A DNA stretch of 64,000 bases from Streptomyces sp. A3M-1-3 (GTDB lineage: Bacteria > Actinomycetota > Actinomycetes > Streptomycetales > Streptomycetaceae). The position numbers and the translations under genes were made by a program. Location: contig NZ_JANAVP010000005.1 of assembly GCF_024213665.1 (NCBI RefSeq), forward strand, positions 227,927 through 291,926. The letters run 5' to 3'. This document shows positions 35,286-45,069 of the stretch, piece by piece (the first letter of the stretch is position 1; each line of letters begins with the position of its first letter). The notes below the pieces were generated by a model that was given only the letters and a program-made list of their open reading frames with translations, made no database searches and was not told the DNA's origin.

Positions 35286-35576
35286 TCAGTGGGTCTCGGG
35301 ACGGAGGACCTTGGTCCGGAGGACCGACTCGTTCAGGTTCATCTGGCGGTCGAGCTCCTTGACGACCGCAGGCTCGGCCTGCAGGTCGATGACCGAGTAG
35401 ATGCCCTCGGGCTTCTTCTTGATCTCGTAAGCGAGACGACGACGGCCCCAGGTGTCGACCTTCTCAACCTTTCCGTTGCCCTCACGGACTACGGAGAGGA
35501 AGTTCTCGATCAGCGGGGAGACAGCGCGCTCCTCGAGATCGGGGTCGAGGATGACCATCACCTCGTAGTGACGCAT
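35286..35576 (-). CDS. rpsF: Ribosomal protein bS6
   Basis: 96 residues beginning [20 protein letters not shown], with [20 protein letters not shown] in the central sheet. S6 pairs with S18 on the small subunit. ATG 35576 is fixed by AGGAGGTGGG upstream and by homology; the frame continues upstream without support. It is the first gene of the operon rpsF-ssb-rpsR-rplI, 77 bp before ssb, and diverges from the membrane-protein gene at 35861. Confidence 0.98.
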   Translation of the reverse strand: MRHYEVMVILDPDLEERAVSPLIENFLSVVREGNGKVEKVDTWGRRRLAYEIKKKPEGIYSVIDLQAEPAVVKELDRQMNLNESVLRTKVLRPETH

Positions 35577-35860
35577 GTGGAACCCACCTCCTTTGGACTC
35601 AGCGGCCACGGTCGTTCCGTGGCAGGAGGGTCGTGATGCGTAAGCAACGGTATCCGCCGCCACTGACAATCCCGGGGGGACTGGGTGTGACCTGGGCAGA
35701 CACCGGTGCAGACCGTACAGACTACCTGCTCACCGCCTTCCGGTTGAAATCCGGCGGCCAGGGGACACAATCTGTACACAGCGGGTGTGCGCGGTGCTAT
35801 GTCCTCCGTCTCGTGCGGAGGCCCCGGTGCACCGCCCCGTTTCCGGCCAGGAGGTGCCTC

Positions 35861-36175
35861 ATGGCACAGGCAATGCGACGAAACTCCTCCGTTTCTCTGC
35901 TCGCGACCGACGGCAAACCTCATCCGCTCCAGGACACCCTGGTGGCGGTGACGGTGGTGCTGGGTGCGGTGGCTTTCGTCACTGCGATGTTCCACAACCT
36001 CCATCTGCTGAGTTCGTGGGCGGGGCTGATCGGGATCCTCACGGGTGCGTACGGGCAGTTCATCTCGGTGACGACGCGTGAGCGCTTCGCGCTGATAGTG
36101 GGCCTTGGGGCGTCCGCGGTGGGCTTCTTCCTCGGTATGGCTCACGGTGGCCTTTTCGGCGGGGTGCTCGGGTAG
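35861..36175 (+). CDS. Small conserved membrane protein
   Basis: 104 residues with three hydrophobic segments (about 26-44, 50-66 and 77-100), separated by the polar loops FHNLH and SVTTRERFA. This actinomycete protein always lies between the rpsF operon and femX; the role is unknown. ATG 35861 follows a strong AGGAGG. It is 120 bp ahead of femX on the same strand. Confidence 0.8.
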   Translation: MAQAMRRNSSVSLLATDGKPHPLQDTLVAVTVVLGAVAFVTAMFHNLHLLSSWAGLIGILTGAYGQFISVTTRERFALIVGLGASAVGFFLGMAHGGLFGGVLG

Positions 36176-36295
36176 CGGGTTCCGGGCGGCGGTTCGGGGG
36201 CCGGCGGTCGGTGGGCCGTCCCCCAGTGGGGTTGCGCCCTTGTCGCAGTAGGCTTCGCGCCATACCCAGCGAAGTCCGCCGGAGGAGCGCCCCGC

Positions 36296-37414
36296 ATGAG
36301 CCTGTCCTTGAGGACCATCAGCCGAGAGCAGCATCTGGCTTTTATCCAGAGCCTGTCCTCGGCTAGCCACTGTCAGGTCCCGGCATGGGCCGACGTGAAG
36401 AACGAATGGCGCTCGGAGAACCTTGGCTGGTTCGACAAGTCCGGTGAACTGGTCGGTGTGGCCCTGGTGTTGTACCGCCAGCTGCCCAAGGTGAAGCGCT
36501 ATTTGGCGTACTTGCCGGAGGGGCCGGTCATCAACTGGTACGCGCCGAATCTTGACGAGTGGCTGCAGCCGATGCTGGCGCATTTGAAGCAGCAGGGTGC
36601 GTTCACGGTGAAGATGGGTCCGCCGGTGGTGATCCGGCGCTGGAACGCGGCGGCGATCAAGTCGGGGATCCAGGATCCGGATGTGAAGCGTCTGCGGGAT
36701 GTCGAGGCCTCGCACATTGAGCCGCGGGCGTTCGAGGTTTCGGACAAGCTGCGCAGGATGGGCTGGCAGCAGGGCGAGGACGGCGGGGCCGGGTTCGGTG
36801 ATGTGCAGCCGCGGTACGTCTTCCAGGTGCCGCTGGCGAACCGTTCGCTGGATGACGTCCTGAAGGGCTTCAACCAGCTGTGGCGGCGCAACATCAAGAA
36901 GGCGGAGAAGGCCGGCGTCGAGGTCGTCCAGGGCGGTTACGACGATCTGCCGGTGTGGCAGCAGTTGTACGAGGTCACGGCGGAGCGCGACCGGTTCCGG
37001 CCGCGGCCGCTGAGCTACTTCCAGCGCCAGTGGACGGCCCTGAACTCCGAGGATCCGAACCGGATGCGCCTGTACATCGCGAAGCATGACGGCGAGCCGC
37101 TGGCGGCTGCGACGATGCTGACGGTAGGCCACCATGTCTGGTACTCGTACGGGGCGTCGGCGAACCACAAGCGCGAGGTGCGGCCGTCGAACGCGATGCA
37201 GTGGCGGATGCTGCGTGATGCGTACGCGTTGGGCGCGAGCGTGTATGACCTGCGCGGCATCAGTGACTCGCTCGACGAGACCGATCACCTGTTCGGCCTG
37301 ATCCAGTTCAAGGTCGGCACGGGTGGTGAGGCGGTGGAGTACGTAGGTGAGTGGGACTTCCCGCTGAACAAGCTGCTTCACAAGGCGCTCGACATCTACA
37401 TGTCCCGCCGCTGA
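36296..37414 (+). CDS. femX: FemX-type peptidoglycan branch aminoacyltransferase
   Basis: 372 residues of the FemABX family: two GNAT-like lobes, with WYAPNLDEWLQPMLAHL and TVKMGPPVVIRRWNA in the first and WRRNIKKAEKAGVEVVQGGY and YDLRGISDSLDETDHLFGL (substrate-site region, about residue 320) in the second. There is no long coiled-coil insertion, as in FemX. In Streptomyces FemX adds glycine from Gly-tRNA to the LL-diaminopimelate of lipid II and is essential. ATG 36296 follows GGAGGAG. It is followed by an alanine-racemase-like gene, suggesting a shared cell-wall role. Confidence 0.92.
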   Translation: MSLSLRTISREQHLAFIQSLSSASHCQVPAWADVKNEWRSENLGWFDKSGELVGVALVLYRQLPKVKRYLAYLPEGPVINWYAPNLDEWLQPMLAHLKQQGAFTVKMGPPVVIRRWNAAAIKSGIQDPDVKRLRDVEASHIEPRAFEVSDKLRRMGWQQGEDGGAGFGDVQPRYVFQVPLANRSLDDVLKGFNQLWRRNIKKAEKAGVEVVQGGYDDLPVWQQLYEVTAERDRFRPRPLSYFQRQWTALNSEDPNRMRLYIAKHDGEPLAAATMLTVGHHVWYSYGASANHKREVRPSNAMQWRMLRDAYALGASVYDLRGISDSLDETDHLFGLIQFKVGTGGEAVEYVGEWDFPLNKLLHKALDIYMSRR

Positions 37415-37487
37415 TCCGGTTGACTCCCCGTAGCTACCGTTCATACCTCTGATACACCGCAGCCACGAGAAAGGTTCCGGACCGGCC

Positions 37488-38519
37488 ATGGCGCTCACGC
37501 TCTACGTCGACACCGCGCGCTGGCGGGCGCACCAGAAGCATGTGATCGAACAGTTCCCGGGGATAGTGCCGGTCTGCAAGGGCAACGGCTACGGCTTCGG
37601 TCATGAGCGGCTGGCGGAGGAGGCGACGCGGTTCGGCTCCGACGTTCTGGCGGTGGGGACGACGTACGAGGCCGCCCGTATCAAGGACTGGTTCAGCGGT
37701 GATCTGCTGGTTCTGACGCCGTTCCGGCGGGGTGAGGAGCCGGTGCCGTTGCCGGACCGGGTGATCCGTTCGGTTTCGTCGGTGGACGGTGTTCACGGCC
37801 TGGTGGGCGCACGTGTCGTCATCGAGTGCATGAGTTCGATGAAGCGGCACGGTATCGCCGAGCATGAGCTGGGGCAGTTGCACGCCGCGATCGAGGATGT
37901 ACGGCTGGAGGGTTTCGCCCTGCATCTGCCGCTGGACCGTACGGACGGCTCCGACGCGGTGGAGGAGGTCATCGGGTGGATGGACCGGCTGCGTGCGGCC
38001 CGGCTGCCGTTGCACACGATGTTCGTGAGTCATCTGCGGGCGCAGGAGCTGGGGCGGCTGCAGCAGCAGTTCCCGCAGACGCGGTTCCGGGCTCGGATCG
38101 GTACGCGGCTGTGGCTGGGTGACCATGATGCGACGGAGTACCGGGGCGCGGTGCTTGATGTGACGCGGGTCTCCAAGGGGGACCGTTTCGGCTACCGGCA
38201 GCAGAAGGTGGCTTCGGACGGCTGGCTGGTCGTGGTGGCGGGCGGTACGTCGCACGGGGTGGGCCTGGAGGCTCCGAAGGCGCTGCACGGGGTCATGCCG
38301 CGTGCCAAGGGTGTGGCGCGTGCGGGTCTGGCGACGGTGAACCGGAATCTGTCGCCGTTCGTGTGGGCGGGCAAGCAGCGCTGGTTCGCGGAGCCGCCGC
38401 ACATGCAGGTGTCGATTCTGTTCGTGCCGGCGGATGCGCCGGAGCCGAAGGTGGGCGAGGAGCTGGTGGCTCATCTGCGGCATACGACGACGCAGTTCGA
38501 CCGGGTGGTCGACCGCTGA
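37488..38519 (+). CDS. Alanine-racemase-like PLP-barrel protein
   Basis: 343 residues. The N-terminal PLP-binding barrel is recognisable by VCKGNGYGFGHERLAEEATR (Lys about residue 29, equivalent to the PLP lysine of alanine racemase), with VIECMSSMKRHGI and LEGFALHLPLDRTD following the strand order of the barrel, and RARIGTRLWLGD near residue 200. The C-terminal beta domain is short, and the opposing catalytic tyrosine cannot be placed. Many strains have a separate housekeeping alr, so this may racemise another amino acid. It lies 73 bp after femX on the same strand, and a strong terminator follows. Confidence 0.8.
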   Translation: MALTLYVDTARWRAHQKHVIEQFPGIVPVCKGNGYGFGHERLAEEATRFGSDVLAVGTTYEAARIKDWFSGDLLVLTPFRRGEEPVPLPDRVIRSVSSVDGVHGLVGARVVIECMSSMKRHGIAEHELGQLHAAIEDVRLEGFALHLPLDRTDGSDAVEEVIGWMDRLRAARLPLHTMFVSHLRAQELGRLQQQFPQTRFRARIGTRLWLGDHDATEYRGAVLDVTRVSKGDRFGYRQQKVASDGWLVVVAGGTSHGVGLEAPKALHGVMPRAKGVARAGLATVNRNLSPFVWAGKQRWFAEPPHMQVSILFVPADAPEPKVGEELVAHLRHTTTQFDRVVDR

Positions 38520-38539
38520 TCGTCATGCGGGCGTGAAGA

Positions 38540-38578
38540 GGGGCCCGGGCCGCACCGTTCTGGTGCGGCCCGGGCCCC
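38540..38578. terminator. Bidirectional terminator
   Basis: Perfect 17-bp arms (GGGGCCCGGGCCGCACC and complement) with a 5-base loop, between two convergent genes. Confidence 0.9.
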
Positions 38579-38583
38579 GTTCG

Positions 38584-40047
38584 CTATTCGCGTACGGTCG
38601 TGCCCCATTCGACCCGGGGATGGGCCTGGAGGTGGGCGGCGTGCCGTGCTGGGCGGGCGGCCTCGCCGAGGACGAAGACGTCGGGTGCGCCGTCGAGGAC
38701 GCCGCCGGAGGGGTCGTCGGAGCCGTCGGTGCGTACGACGTCCCGTTCCGGCATGAGTACGTCCCGTACGACGACGGCGCACAGGTACAGGGTTCCCAGC
38801 AGGTGGACGGCGATGGCGAGTTGGTAGCCCTCGGTGGGGAGGCCCTGGTGTTTGTCTCCGCTGCCGGTGTACGCCAGGTACATCCAGATGCCGAGGAAGT
38901 ACATGACTTCGCAGGCCTGCCAGATCAGGAAGTCCCGCCAGCGTGGCCGGGCGAGGGCTGCGAGGGGGATGAGCCACAGCACGTACTGCGGTGAGTAGAC
39001 CTTGTTGGTGAGGATGAAGACGGCGACGACCAGGAAGGCCAGCTGTGCGAAGCGGGGCCGGCGCGGTGCGGTGAGGGCGAGTGCGCCGATGCCTGCGCAC
39101 AGGATGAGGGTGAGGAGGGTGGCGTAGGTGTTGGCGTTGTCGAGGGGGTTGCCGGTGCGCTGGGAGATGATCAGCCAGAGGGAGCCGAAGTCGACGGGGC
39201 GTTCCTGGCTGAAGGTGTAGAACTTCTTCCAGCCCTCGGGGGCGAAGTACATGACGGGCAGGTTGACGGCCAGCCAGGCGCCGGTGGCGCCGAGTGCGGC
39301 GGCTGCGAGTTCGCGCCACTTCCCGGCGCGCCAGCACAGGACGAACAGCGGCCCGAGGAGCAGTGCGGGGTAGAGCTTGGCCGCGGTCGCGAGGCCGATG
39401 AGGATGCCGAACGCGAGGGGCCTGGCGCGCGACCACATGAGCATCGCCGCCGCGGTCAGGGAGACCGCGAGGAGGTCCCAGTTGATGGTGGCGGTGAGGG
39501 CGAAGGCCGGGGCGAGGGCGACGAGCAGTGCGTCCCAGGGGCGTCGGCGGTGGGTGCGGGCCACGCAGACGGCGATGACGGCGGCGCAGACCATCAGCAT
39601 GCCCGCGTTGACCATCCAGTAGACCTGTTCGCGGTGTTCCATGGAGCCGCCCTGCGGGGTGAGCCAGGAGGCCGCCTCCATGAACAGGCCGGTCAGTACG
39701 GGGTATTCGAGGTACTGCATGTCGCCGGGCAGCCGGTCGAAGTAGGGCAGGAGGTTGTCGGCGAATCCGCGCCCGACGTAGAGGTGTGGGATGTCGGAGT
39801 AGCAGGCATGGGTGTACTGGGACGTTGCCCCTTTGAACCAGGCCCAGTCGTAGCAGGGCGCTTTCTGTGCCATGCCGAGGGCGAACATGCCGAGGGCGAC
39901 CAGGACGATGACGCGGACGGGGGTCAGCGGGCCTCTGCCGAGCGCCGCGTAGCGGCCGGTCGGTCCGCCGATCAGCTCGCTGCCGGCCGCGGCCACGTCG
40001 TCCTGCTGTGTGGGCAGTACGGGTCGGTCCTCGTGCACGCTCGTCAT
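38584..40047 (-). CDS. Membrane glycosyltransferase (GT87-like mannosyltransferase)
   Basis: 487 residues with about ten to twelve hydrophobic segments and the pattern of polyprenyl-phosphate-dependent mannosyltransferases (GT-C fold): an acidic first outer loop (HACYSDIPHLYVGRG), YLEYPVLTGLFMEAASWL, LFVLCWRAGKWRE and VFILTNKVYSPQYVLWLIP. Such enzymes transfer mannose on the outer face of the membrane; the acceptor is unknown. ATG 40047 (MTSVHEDRPV) with GGATGAG is preferred to 40077. It follows the PBP gene on the same strand but is separated from it by a terminator. Confidence 0.85.
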   Translation of the reverse strand: MTSVHEDRPVLPTQQDDVAAAGSELIGGPTGRYAALGRGPLTPVRVIVLVALGMFALGMAQKAPCYDWAWFKGATSQYTHACYSDIPHLYVGRGFADNLLPYFDRLPGDMQYLEYPVLTGLFMEAASWLTPQGGSMEHREQVYWMVNAGMLMVCAAVIAVCVARTHRRRPWDALLVALAPAFALTATINWDLLAVSLTAAAMLMWSRARPLAFGILIGLATAAKLYPALLLGPLFVLCWRAGKWRELAAAALGATGAWLAVNLPVMYFAPEGWKKFYTFSQERPVDFGSLWLIISQRTGNPLDNANTYATLLTLILCAGIGALALTAPRRPRFAQLAFLVVAVFILTNKVYSPQYVLWLIPLAALARPRWRDFLIWQACEVMYFLGIWMYLAYTGSGDKHQGLPTEGYQLAIAVHLLGTLYLCAVVVRDVLMPERDVVRTDGSDDPSGGVLDGAPDVFVLGEAARPARHAAHLQAHPRVEWGTTVRE

Positions 40048-40081
40048 GGGCTCATCCTGCCGTACGGGCCTGGGCATGGCG

Positions 40082-40114
40082 CGAGGGCCGTCGCGGCTGC
40101 CGCGACGGCCCTCG
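40082..40114. terminator. Terminator of the PBP gene
   Basis: Perfect 15-bp arms (CGAGGGCCGTCGCGG and complement), 3-base loop, located between the PBP stop and the downstream glycosyltransferase start. Confidence 0.85.
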
Positions 40115-40139
40115 TGCCGTGTTCCGTTGTTGCCGGTGG

Positions 40140-42809
40140 CTAGCCGCCCGGTCCGCCGAAGAAGCCGCCGGTGCTGCTGTTGCCGTTTCCGTTGCCGCCG
40201 TTTCCGTTGCCGTTGCCTCCGGTGGGCGTGGAGGGTGAGGGCGATGCTCCGCCGGTGGTCCCGGTTGTGGTTCCCGCGTCGGTGCCGGTGGTGGTGCCGG
40301 CGTCGGTGCCGCCGGTTTCCTCACAGTCCCAGTCGAAGGGGCCGCAGGACTCGGTCGGCCCGGGGCTGTTCGACGGAGACGGCGGAGGCACCGACTCGGA
40401 CGGCTTGTCGTCCGGCTCCTCGGAGGGGGTGCCGGACGGCGTCGGAGTGGGGGTCGGGGCGCCGTCCGCGTCGGCCTTCGACCCGATGTCCTCGGCCTCG
40501 GGGAAGTCCTTGACGGGCTGGCCCTTCAGCGCTTCCTTCATGTAGTTGGTCCACACCTCGGCGGGGATGTCACCACCGTGGATGGACGGTACGCCGCCTG
40601 TGCCGTTCATGGAGAGGAGCTTCTTGTCCTCCGGGTCCGTGCGGAACAGGGTGACGGCGGTCGAGAGCTGCGGGGTGTAGCCGACGAACCAGGCCGACTT
40701 GTTCTTGTCGGTGGTGCCGGTCTTGCCGGCCGCCGGGCGCCCCAGCTCCTTGGCCTTCTTTCCGGTGCCGTTCTGGACGACGTTCTCGAGGACCTTGGTG
40801 ATGTTGTCGGCGACGGTGTTGTCCATCGCCGACTCCTCCTCGGGTGCCTTGAATCCGTCCAGCTCCTTGCCGTCCTTGACGACCTTGGTGACGGAGTACG
40901 GCTCGTAGTGGGTGCCGGAGTTGGCGAAGGTCGCGTACGAGTCGGCCATACGGATGGCGCTGGGGGTGGAGGTACCGAGAGAGAAGGAGGCGTTGTCGTT
41001 GGGGTCCATCGACTCCTCGCGGATGCCGGTGGCCTTCGCGACGCTGCGTACCTTGTCCAGGCCGACGTCCATGCCGAGCTGGGCGAAGGGGGTGTTGATG
41101 GACTTCTCCATCGCCTCGGTGAGGGTGACGTACCCGTAGGGCGTCGGGCTTTCGTTCTTCTGCCTGAACGGCTGGCCCTTGTTGTTCATGAGGGGCTGGC
41201 CGTTGCGGGTGATGACGGCGAGGTCATTGCCGTTGTACTTGCTGTCCGGTGAAAGCCCGTCGCCGCCGGAGTTCGGGGTGCCGTACTCCATCGCTGCGGC
41301 GAGTACGTACGGCTTCCAGGTGGAGCCTACGGGGACGCCGGAGGTGTCGGCGTTGTTGGTGAAGTGGTTCTGGTCCCAGCCCTTGCCGCCGTAGAGCGCG
41401 ACGATCTTGCCAGTCTCGGGGTCGACGGAGGCGGCGCCGAACTGGACGTGCTTGTCCTTGTCGGGGCGCTTCTTCTCGTCGAGGAATTCCTTGCGGGTCT
41501 TCTCGACCGATGCGCTGAGCGCGTTGACCCTCTTCTGGTTGAAGGTGGTGTAGATCCGGTAGCCGCCGCGGTCGAGTTCCTCGGGCGTCTTGCCCGTCTT
41601 GTTCATGACGTACTTCTTGGCGGTCTCGACGAGATAGCCCGTCTGGCCGGCCAGTGACCTGGCCTGCGCGGAGTCGACGAGCTTCGGGAAGACCGTGTGC
41701 TTGGCCCGTTCCGCCCGATCCATACGTCCGACCTCGACCTCACGGTCGAGGACCCATGCCCAGCGTAGTTTGGCGCGCTTCGTGTTCTCCTCGGCAGTGG
41801 CGCCGGGGCCGATGCCGCCGTCCGGGTTGTAGAGGTTGGGGCCCTTGAGCAAGGCGGCGAGGAACGCGCTCTGGGACGGGTTGAGGTCTTCGCTGTCCGT
41901 CTTGAAGTACGCCTGGGCCGCTGCCTGGATTCCGTAGGCGTCGCGGCCGTAGTAGGCGGTGTTCAGATAGCCGGCGAGGATGACGTCCTTCTCCTCGGTG
42001 GCACCGAGCTTTATCGAGATGAAGAGCTCGGTGATCTTGCGCTTCATCGTCTGGTCCTGCTCGAGGTACGTGTTCTTCACGTACTGCTGGGTGATCGTCG
42101 ATCCGCCCTGTGTGGAGCCGCCCATGGCCATGTTGAAGACGGCCCGGCCGATGCCCATGGGGTCGACGCCCTTGTCCGTTTCGAAGGAGGCGTTCTCCGC
42201 GGCGATCACCGCGTCCTGCATCGTCTGCGGGATCTTGTGAATGGGCACGATCTGGCGATTTTGGTCGCCGCCTGTCGCGGCCATCTGGGTGTCGTCGTCC
42301 CAGTAGAAGACGTTGTTCTGCGCCTGGGCGGCCTTCTGTGGGTCCGGCTTCCCGACCATCGCCAGTGCGATGCCGGTACCCGCCATCAGGAGCGCGAAGA
42401 AACCAAGGCATGTGCCGCCGACCAGCCGCCACGACGGGACCCAGCGGCCCCACCCGTACTTGTCAGAGCGCGGGTAGTCGATGAATCGCTTCTTCGGGCG
42501 GGGGTTGCCGCGGCCGTGGCCGCTTTCCTGGCCGCCACCGCCGCGGCGGCCTCCGCCGCCATGGCCGCCGTGACCGCCACCGCCTTCGGGGGCGCGTCTG
42601 CGGCCGCCGGTGCTTCGCTGGGCAGCGCGCCGGGCCTCGGCGCGGCCGCCGTAGGGGCGCTCCGGCTCGTAAGAGCCAGAGGGCGATCCGGCGGGGACGT
42701 CCCGGCCGGTCGCCCCGCGGCGGCCAGAAGGCGGCTGCTGCGCGGCTTGCCTGGCCGCGGCACGTCCGCCGCCCTGCGGCTGCGGCGGTTTGCGACGGTG
42801 CTCGCTCAT
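40140..42809 (-). CDS. Class A penicillin-binding protein (transglycosylase/transpeptidase)
   Basis: 889 residues. A long basic, Gly/Arg-rich cytosolic tail (1-128) precedes one membrane helix (about 130-152). The GT51 glycosyltransferase domain shows AAENASFETDKGVDPMGIGR and GGSTITQQYVKNTYL; the catalytic Glu is in AAEN, where most enzymes have ED. The transpeptidase domain holds STWK (about 495), SIN (about 570) and KTGTT (about 696). A Pro/Ser/Gly-rich tail with one Cys pair ends in NSSTGGFFGGPGG. The enzyme polymerises and crosslinks peptidoglycan outside the membrane. ATG 42809 follows GAGGAG. It is monocistronic. Confidence 0.95.
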   Translation of the reverse strand: MSEHRRKPPQPQGGGRAAARQAAQQPPSGRRGATGRDVPAGSPSGSYEPERPYGGRAEARRAAQRSTGGRRRAPEGGGGHGGHGGGGRRGGGGQESGHGRGNPRPKKRFIDYPRSDKYGWGRWVPSWRLVGGTCLGFFALLMAGTGIALAMVGKPDPQKAAQAQNNVFYWDDDTQMAATGGDQNRQIVPIHKIPQTMQDAVIAAENASFETDKGVDPMGIGRAVFNMAMGGSTQGGSTITQQYVKNTYLEQDQTMKRKITELFISIKLGATEEKDVILAGYLNTAYYGRDAYGIQAAAQAYFKTDSEDLNPSQSAFLAALLKGPNLYNPDGGIGPGATAEENTKRAKLRWAWVLDREVEVGRMDRAERAKHTVFPKLVDSAQARSLAGQTGYLVETAKKYVMNKTGKTPEELDRGGYRIYTTFNQKRVNALSASVEKTRKEFLDEKKRPDKDKHVQFGAASVDPETGKIVALYGGKGWDQNHFTNNADTSGVPVGSTWKPYVLAAAMEYGTPNSGGDGLSPDSKYNGNDLAVITRNGQPLMNNKGQPFRQKNESPTPYGYVTLTEAMEKSINTPFAQLGMDVGLDKVRSVAKATGIREESMDPNDNASFSLGTSTPSAIRMADSYATFANSGTHYEPYSVTKVVKDGKELDGFKAPEEESAMDNTVADNITKVLENVVQNGTGKKAKELGRPAAGKTGTTDKNKSAWFVGYTPQLSTAVTLFRTDPEDKKLLSMNGTGGVPSIHGGDIPAEVWTNYMKEALKGQPVKDFPEAEDIGSKADADGAPTPTPTPSGTPSEEPDDKPSESVPPPSPSNSPGPTESCGPFDWDCEETGGTDAGTTTGTDAGTTTGTTGGASPSPSTPTGGNGNGNGGNGNGNSSTGGFFGGPGG

Positions 42810-42816
42810 CGAACGA

Positions 42817-42963
42817 CTACTCCTCGGGCAGGCGCGATCGCCTGGAAGCGGCAGTTGAATTCCGGTCCCCCCGAAGTGCGGACCAGTCCTGGAACGGGCT
42901 CGTCCGCACTGCCCCCAGGGCGGGGACGCCCCCCGGCGTCACATGGTTCCCGGTGGTCTGCAT
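42817..42963 (-). CDS. Possible 48-residue leader ORF upstream of the PBP gene
   Basis: Starts ATG 42963 (MQTTGNHVTPGGVPALGAV) and ends LPEE-stop, where GAGGAGTAG gives both its last codons and the PBP ribosome site. No family, no strong coding signal; translation coupling is speculative. The rest of the 42.81-43.17 kb gap holds the PadR operator and promoters. Confidence 0.25.
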   Translation of the reverse strand: MQTTGNHVTPGGVPALGAVRTSPFQDWSALRGDRNSTAASRRSRLPEE

Positions 42964-43105
42964 GCCGCACAGACTACGCACGGTCAAAACCCATCCAGTG
43001 CCGAAGTTCACCCCAAATCAGGCAACTTGCCTGCCACGAATTGATGATGTGATGCCGGTCACGGTGGTCTCTCTTGTCGCAGGAGGCCACCCGTTCTATC
43101 GTCTG

Positions 43106-43126
43106 GATGTATCGAGTCGATACATC
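43106..43126. promoter_or_regulatory. PadR operator
   Basis: GATGTATCGA-G-TCGATACATC, a perfect 21-bp palindrome 40 bp before the padR start. It matches the ATGTAT/ATACAT half-sites that PadR repressors recognise in their own promoters, implying autoregulation. Confidence 0.8.
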
Positions 43127-43166
43127 AGCTCGGCATACGGGGCCAGGACGACGGAGGAGGCGAAGA

Positions 43167-43886
43167 GTGAGCAGACGCTCCGGCATCCTCGAATTCGCCG
43201 TACTCGGTCTGCTGCGTGAGTCCCCGATGCACGGCTATGAGCTGCGTAAACGGCTGAACACCTCGCTGGGAGTGTTCCGCGCGTTCAGTTACGGGACGCT
43301 CTACCCCTGCCTCAAGACGCTGGTCGCCAACGGCTGGTTGATCGAGGAACCGGGCAGTGCGCCGGAGGATGCGCTCGCCGCATCCCTTGCAGGGCGGCGC
43401 GCCAAGATCGTCTATCGGCTGACGGCCGAAGGCAAAGAGCACTTCGAGGAGCTGCTCTCGCACACCGGCCCGGACGCCTGGGAGGACGAGCATTTCGCCG
43501 CCCGCTTCGCCTTCTTCGGGCAGACCGAGCGGGAGGTGCGGATGAGGGTGCTCGAGGGCCGCCGGAGCCGGCTCGAGGAGCGTCTTGAGAAGATGCGCGC
43601 CTCCCTGGCCCGTACCCGTGAGCGCCTCGACGACTACACGCTTGAGCTGCAGCGGCACGGCATGGAGTCCGTGGAGCGCGAAGTGCGCTGGCTGAACGAG
43701 CTCATCGAGAGCGAGCGGGCCGGCCGGGATCAGCGACGACCCGGCAGCGGCGCCGGCTCTGCCCAGCAGGACAACACATCAGGAGAGACGGGCGGTCTGC
43801 CCCGGCACGGGGGTGCGGTGGCCTCCGGGGGGACACTCCCCGGATCCCCAACCCCGCCGGATCCGTCCGACGACACCGCCAAGTGA
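43167..43886 (+). CDS. PadR-family transcriptional regulator
   Basis: 239 residues. The N-terminal winged helix has the family pattern [40 protein letters not shown] and [20 protein letters not shown]. The C-terminal half is a long coiled coil ([20 protein letters not shown]) for dimerisation, followed by a disordered Gly/Pro tail. GTG 43167 has GGAGGAGG upstream. It lies immediately upstream of the inositol-phosphate synthase gene (50 bp, same strand) and may repress itself and that gene through the palindrome at 43106. Confidence 0.92.
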   Translation: MSRRSGILEFAVLGLLRESPMHGYELRKRLNTSLGVFRAFSYGTLYPCLKTLVANGWLIEEPGSAPEDALAASLAGRRAKIVYRLTAEGKEHFEELLSHTGPDAWEDEHFAARFAFFGQTEREVRMRVLEGRRSRLEERLEKMRASLARTRERLDDYTLELQRHGMESVEREVRWLNELIESERAGRDQRRPGSGAGSAQQDNTSGETGGLPRHGGAVASGGTLPGSPTPPDPSDDTAK

Positions 43887-43936
43887 GGCTCTGCACCCGC
43901 AGGGCTTCGTCGAGTACACACAGGGAGCAACCGCCA

Positions 43937-45019
43937 ATGGGTTCGGTTCGCGTAGCCATCGTCGGCGTGGGCAACTGCGCCGCCTCGCTGGTGCAGGGCG
44001 TCGAGTACTACAAGGACGCCGACCCGGCGGCCAAGGTGCCGGGGCTCATGCACGTCCAGTTCGGCGACTACCACGTGCGGGACGTCGAGTTCGTGGCCGC
44101 CTTCGACGTCGATGCGAAGAAGGTCGGCCTCGACCTCTCGGACGCCATCGGGGCCAGCGAGAACAACACCATCAAGATCTGCGACGTGCCCAGCAACGGC
44201 GTCACCGTCCAGCGTGGCCACACGCTCGACGGCCTGGGCAAGTACTACCGCCAGACCATCGAGGAGTCCGCGGAGGCGCCGGTCGACGTCGTCCAGGTCC
44301 TCAAGGACCGCGACGTCGACGTTCTGGTCTGCTACCTGCCCGTCGGTTCCGAGGACGCGGCGAAGTTCTACGCACAGTGCGCCATCGACGCCAAGGTCGC
44401 ATTCGTCAACGCTCTTCCGGTCTTCATCGCCGGCACGAAGGAGTGGGCGGACAAGTTCACCGAGGCCGGCGTGCCGATCGTCGGTGACGACATCAAGTCC
44501 CAGGTGGGCGCCACCATCACGCACCGTGTGATGGCGAAGCTCTTCGAGGACCGCGGTGTGCTCCTCGAGCGCACCATGCAGCTGAACGTCGGCGGCAACA
44601 TGGACTTCAAGAACATGCTCGAGCGCGACCGCCTCGAGTCCAAGAAGATCTCGAAGACCCAGGCCGTCACCTCGCAGATCCCCGACCGCGACATGGGCGA
44701 GAACAACGTCCACATCGGCCCGTCGGACTACGTGGCGTGGCTGGACGACCGCAAGTGGGCGTACGTGCGTCTTGAGGGCCGCGCGTTCGGTGATGTCCCG
44801 CTGAACCTGGAGTACAAGCTCGAGGTCTGGGACTCCCCGAACTCCGCGGGTGTCATCATCGACGCGCTGCGCGCCGCGAAGATCGCCAAGGACCGCGGTA
44901 TCGGCGGCCCGATCCTCTCGGCGTCCTCGTACTTCATGAAGTCCCCGCCGGTCCAGTACTTCGACGACGAGGCGCGTGAGAACGTCGAGAAGTTCATCGC
45001 TGGGGAAGTAGAGCGCTAA
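43937..45019 (+). CDS. ino1: Inositol-3-phosphate synthase
   Basis: 360 residues. The enzyme converts glucose-6-phosphate to 1L-myo-inositol-1-phosphate using NAD, feeding mycothiol and phosphatidylinositol synthesis. The start is the Rossmann motif [20 protein letters not shown]. The catalytic region contains [40 protein letters not shown] and [10 protein letters not shown]; the C-terminus has [20 protein letters not shown]. All match the actinobacterial enzyme, shorter than the eukaryotic one. ATG 43937 follows GGGAG. The gene is cotranscribed with or directly downstream of padR, and ends at a perfect hairpin. Confidence 0.96.
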   Translation: MGSVRVAIVGVGNCAASLVQGVEYYKDADPAAKVPGLMHVQFGDYHVRDVEFVAAFDVDAKKVGLDLSDAIGASENNTIKICDVPSNGVTVQRGHTLDGLGKYYRQTIEESAEAPVDVVQVLKDRDVDVLVCYLPVGSEDAAKFYAQCAIDAKVAFVNALPVFIAGTKEWADKFTEAGVPIVGDDIKSQVGATITHRVMAKLFEDRGVLLERTMQLNVGGNMDFKNMLERDRLESKKISKTQAVTSQIPDRDMGENNVHIGPSDYVAWLDDRKWAYVRLEGRAFGDVPLNLEYKLEVWDSPNSAGVIIDALRAAKIAKDRGIGGPILSASSYFMKSPPVQYFDDEARENVEKFIAGEVER

Positions 45020-45069
45020 TACACACAGCGCGGCGCGCCGGTACGACAGGGCGCTTCCGCGAGCGTGCC

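Noticed and set aside
35558..37498. 646-codon minus-strand frame opposite femX
   Set aside because: Shadow of the femX and membrane-protein genes, rich in Arg/His/Pro with no recognisable domain.
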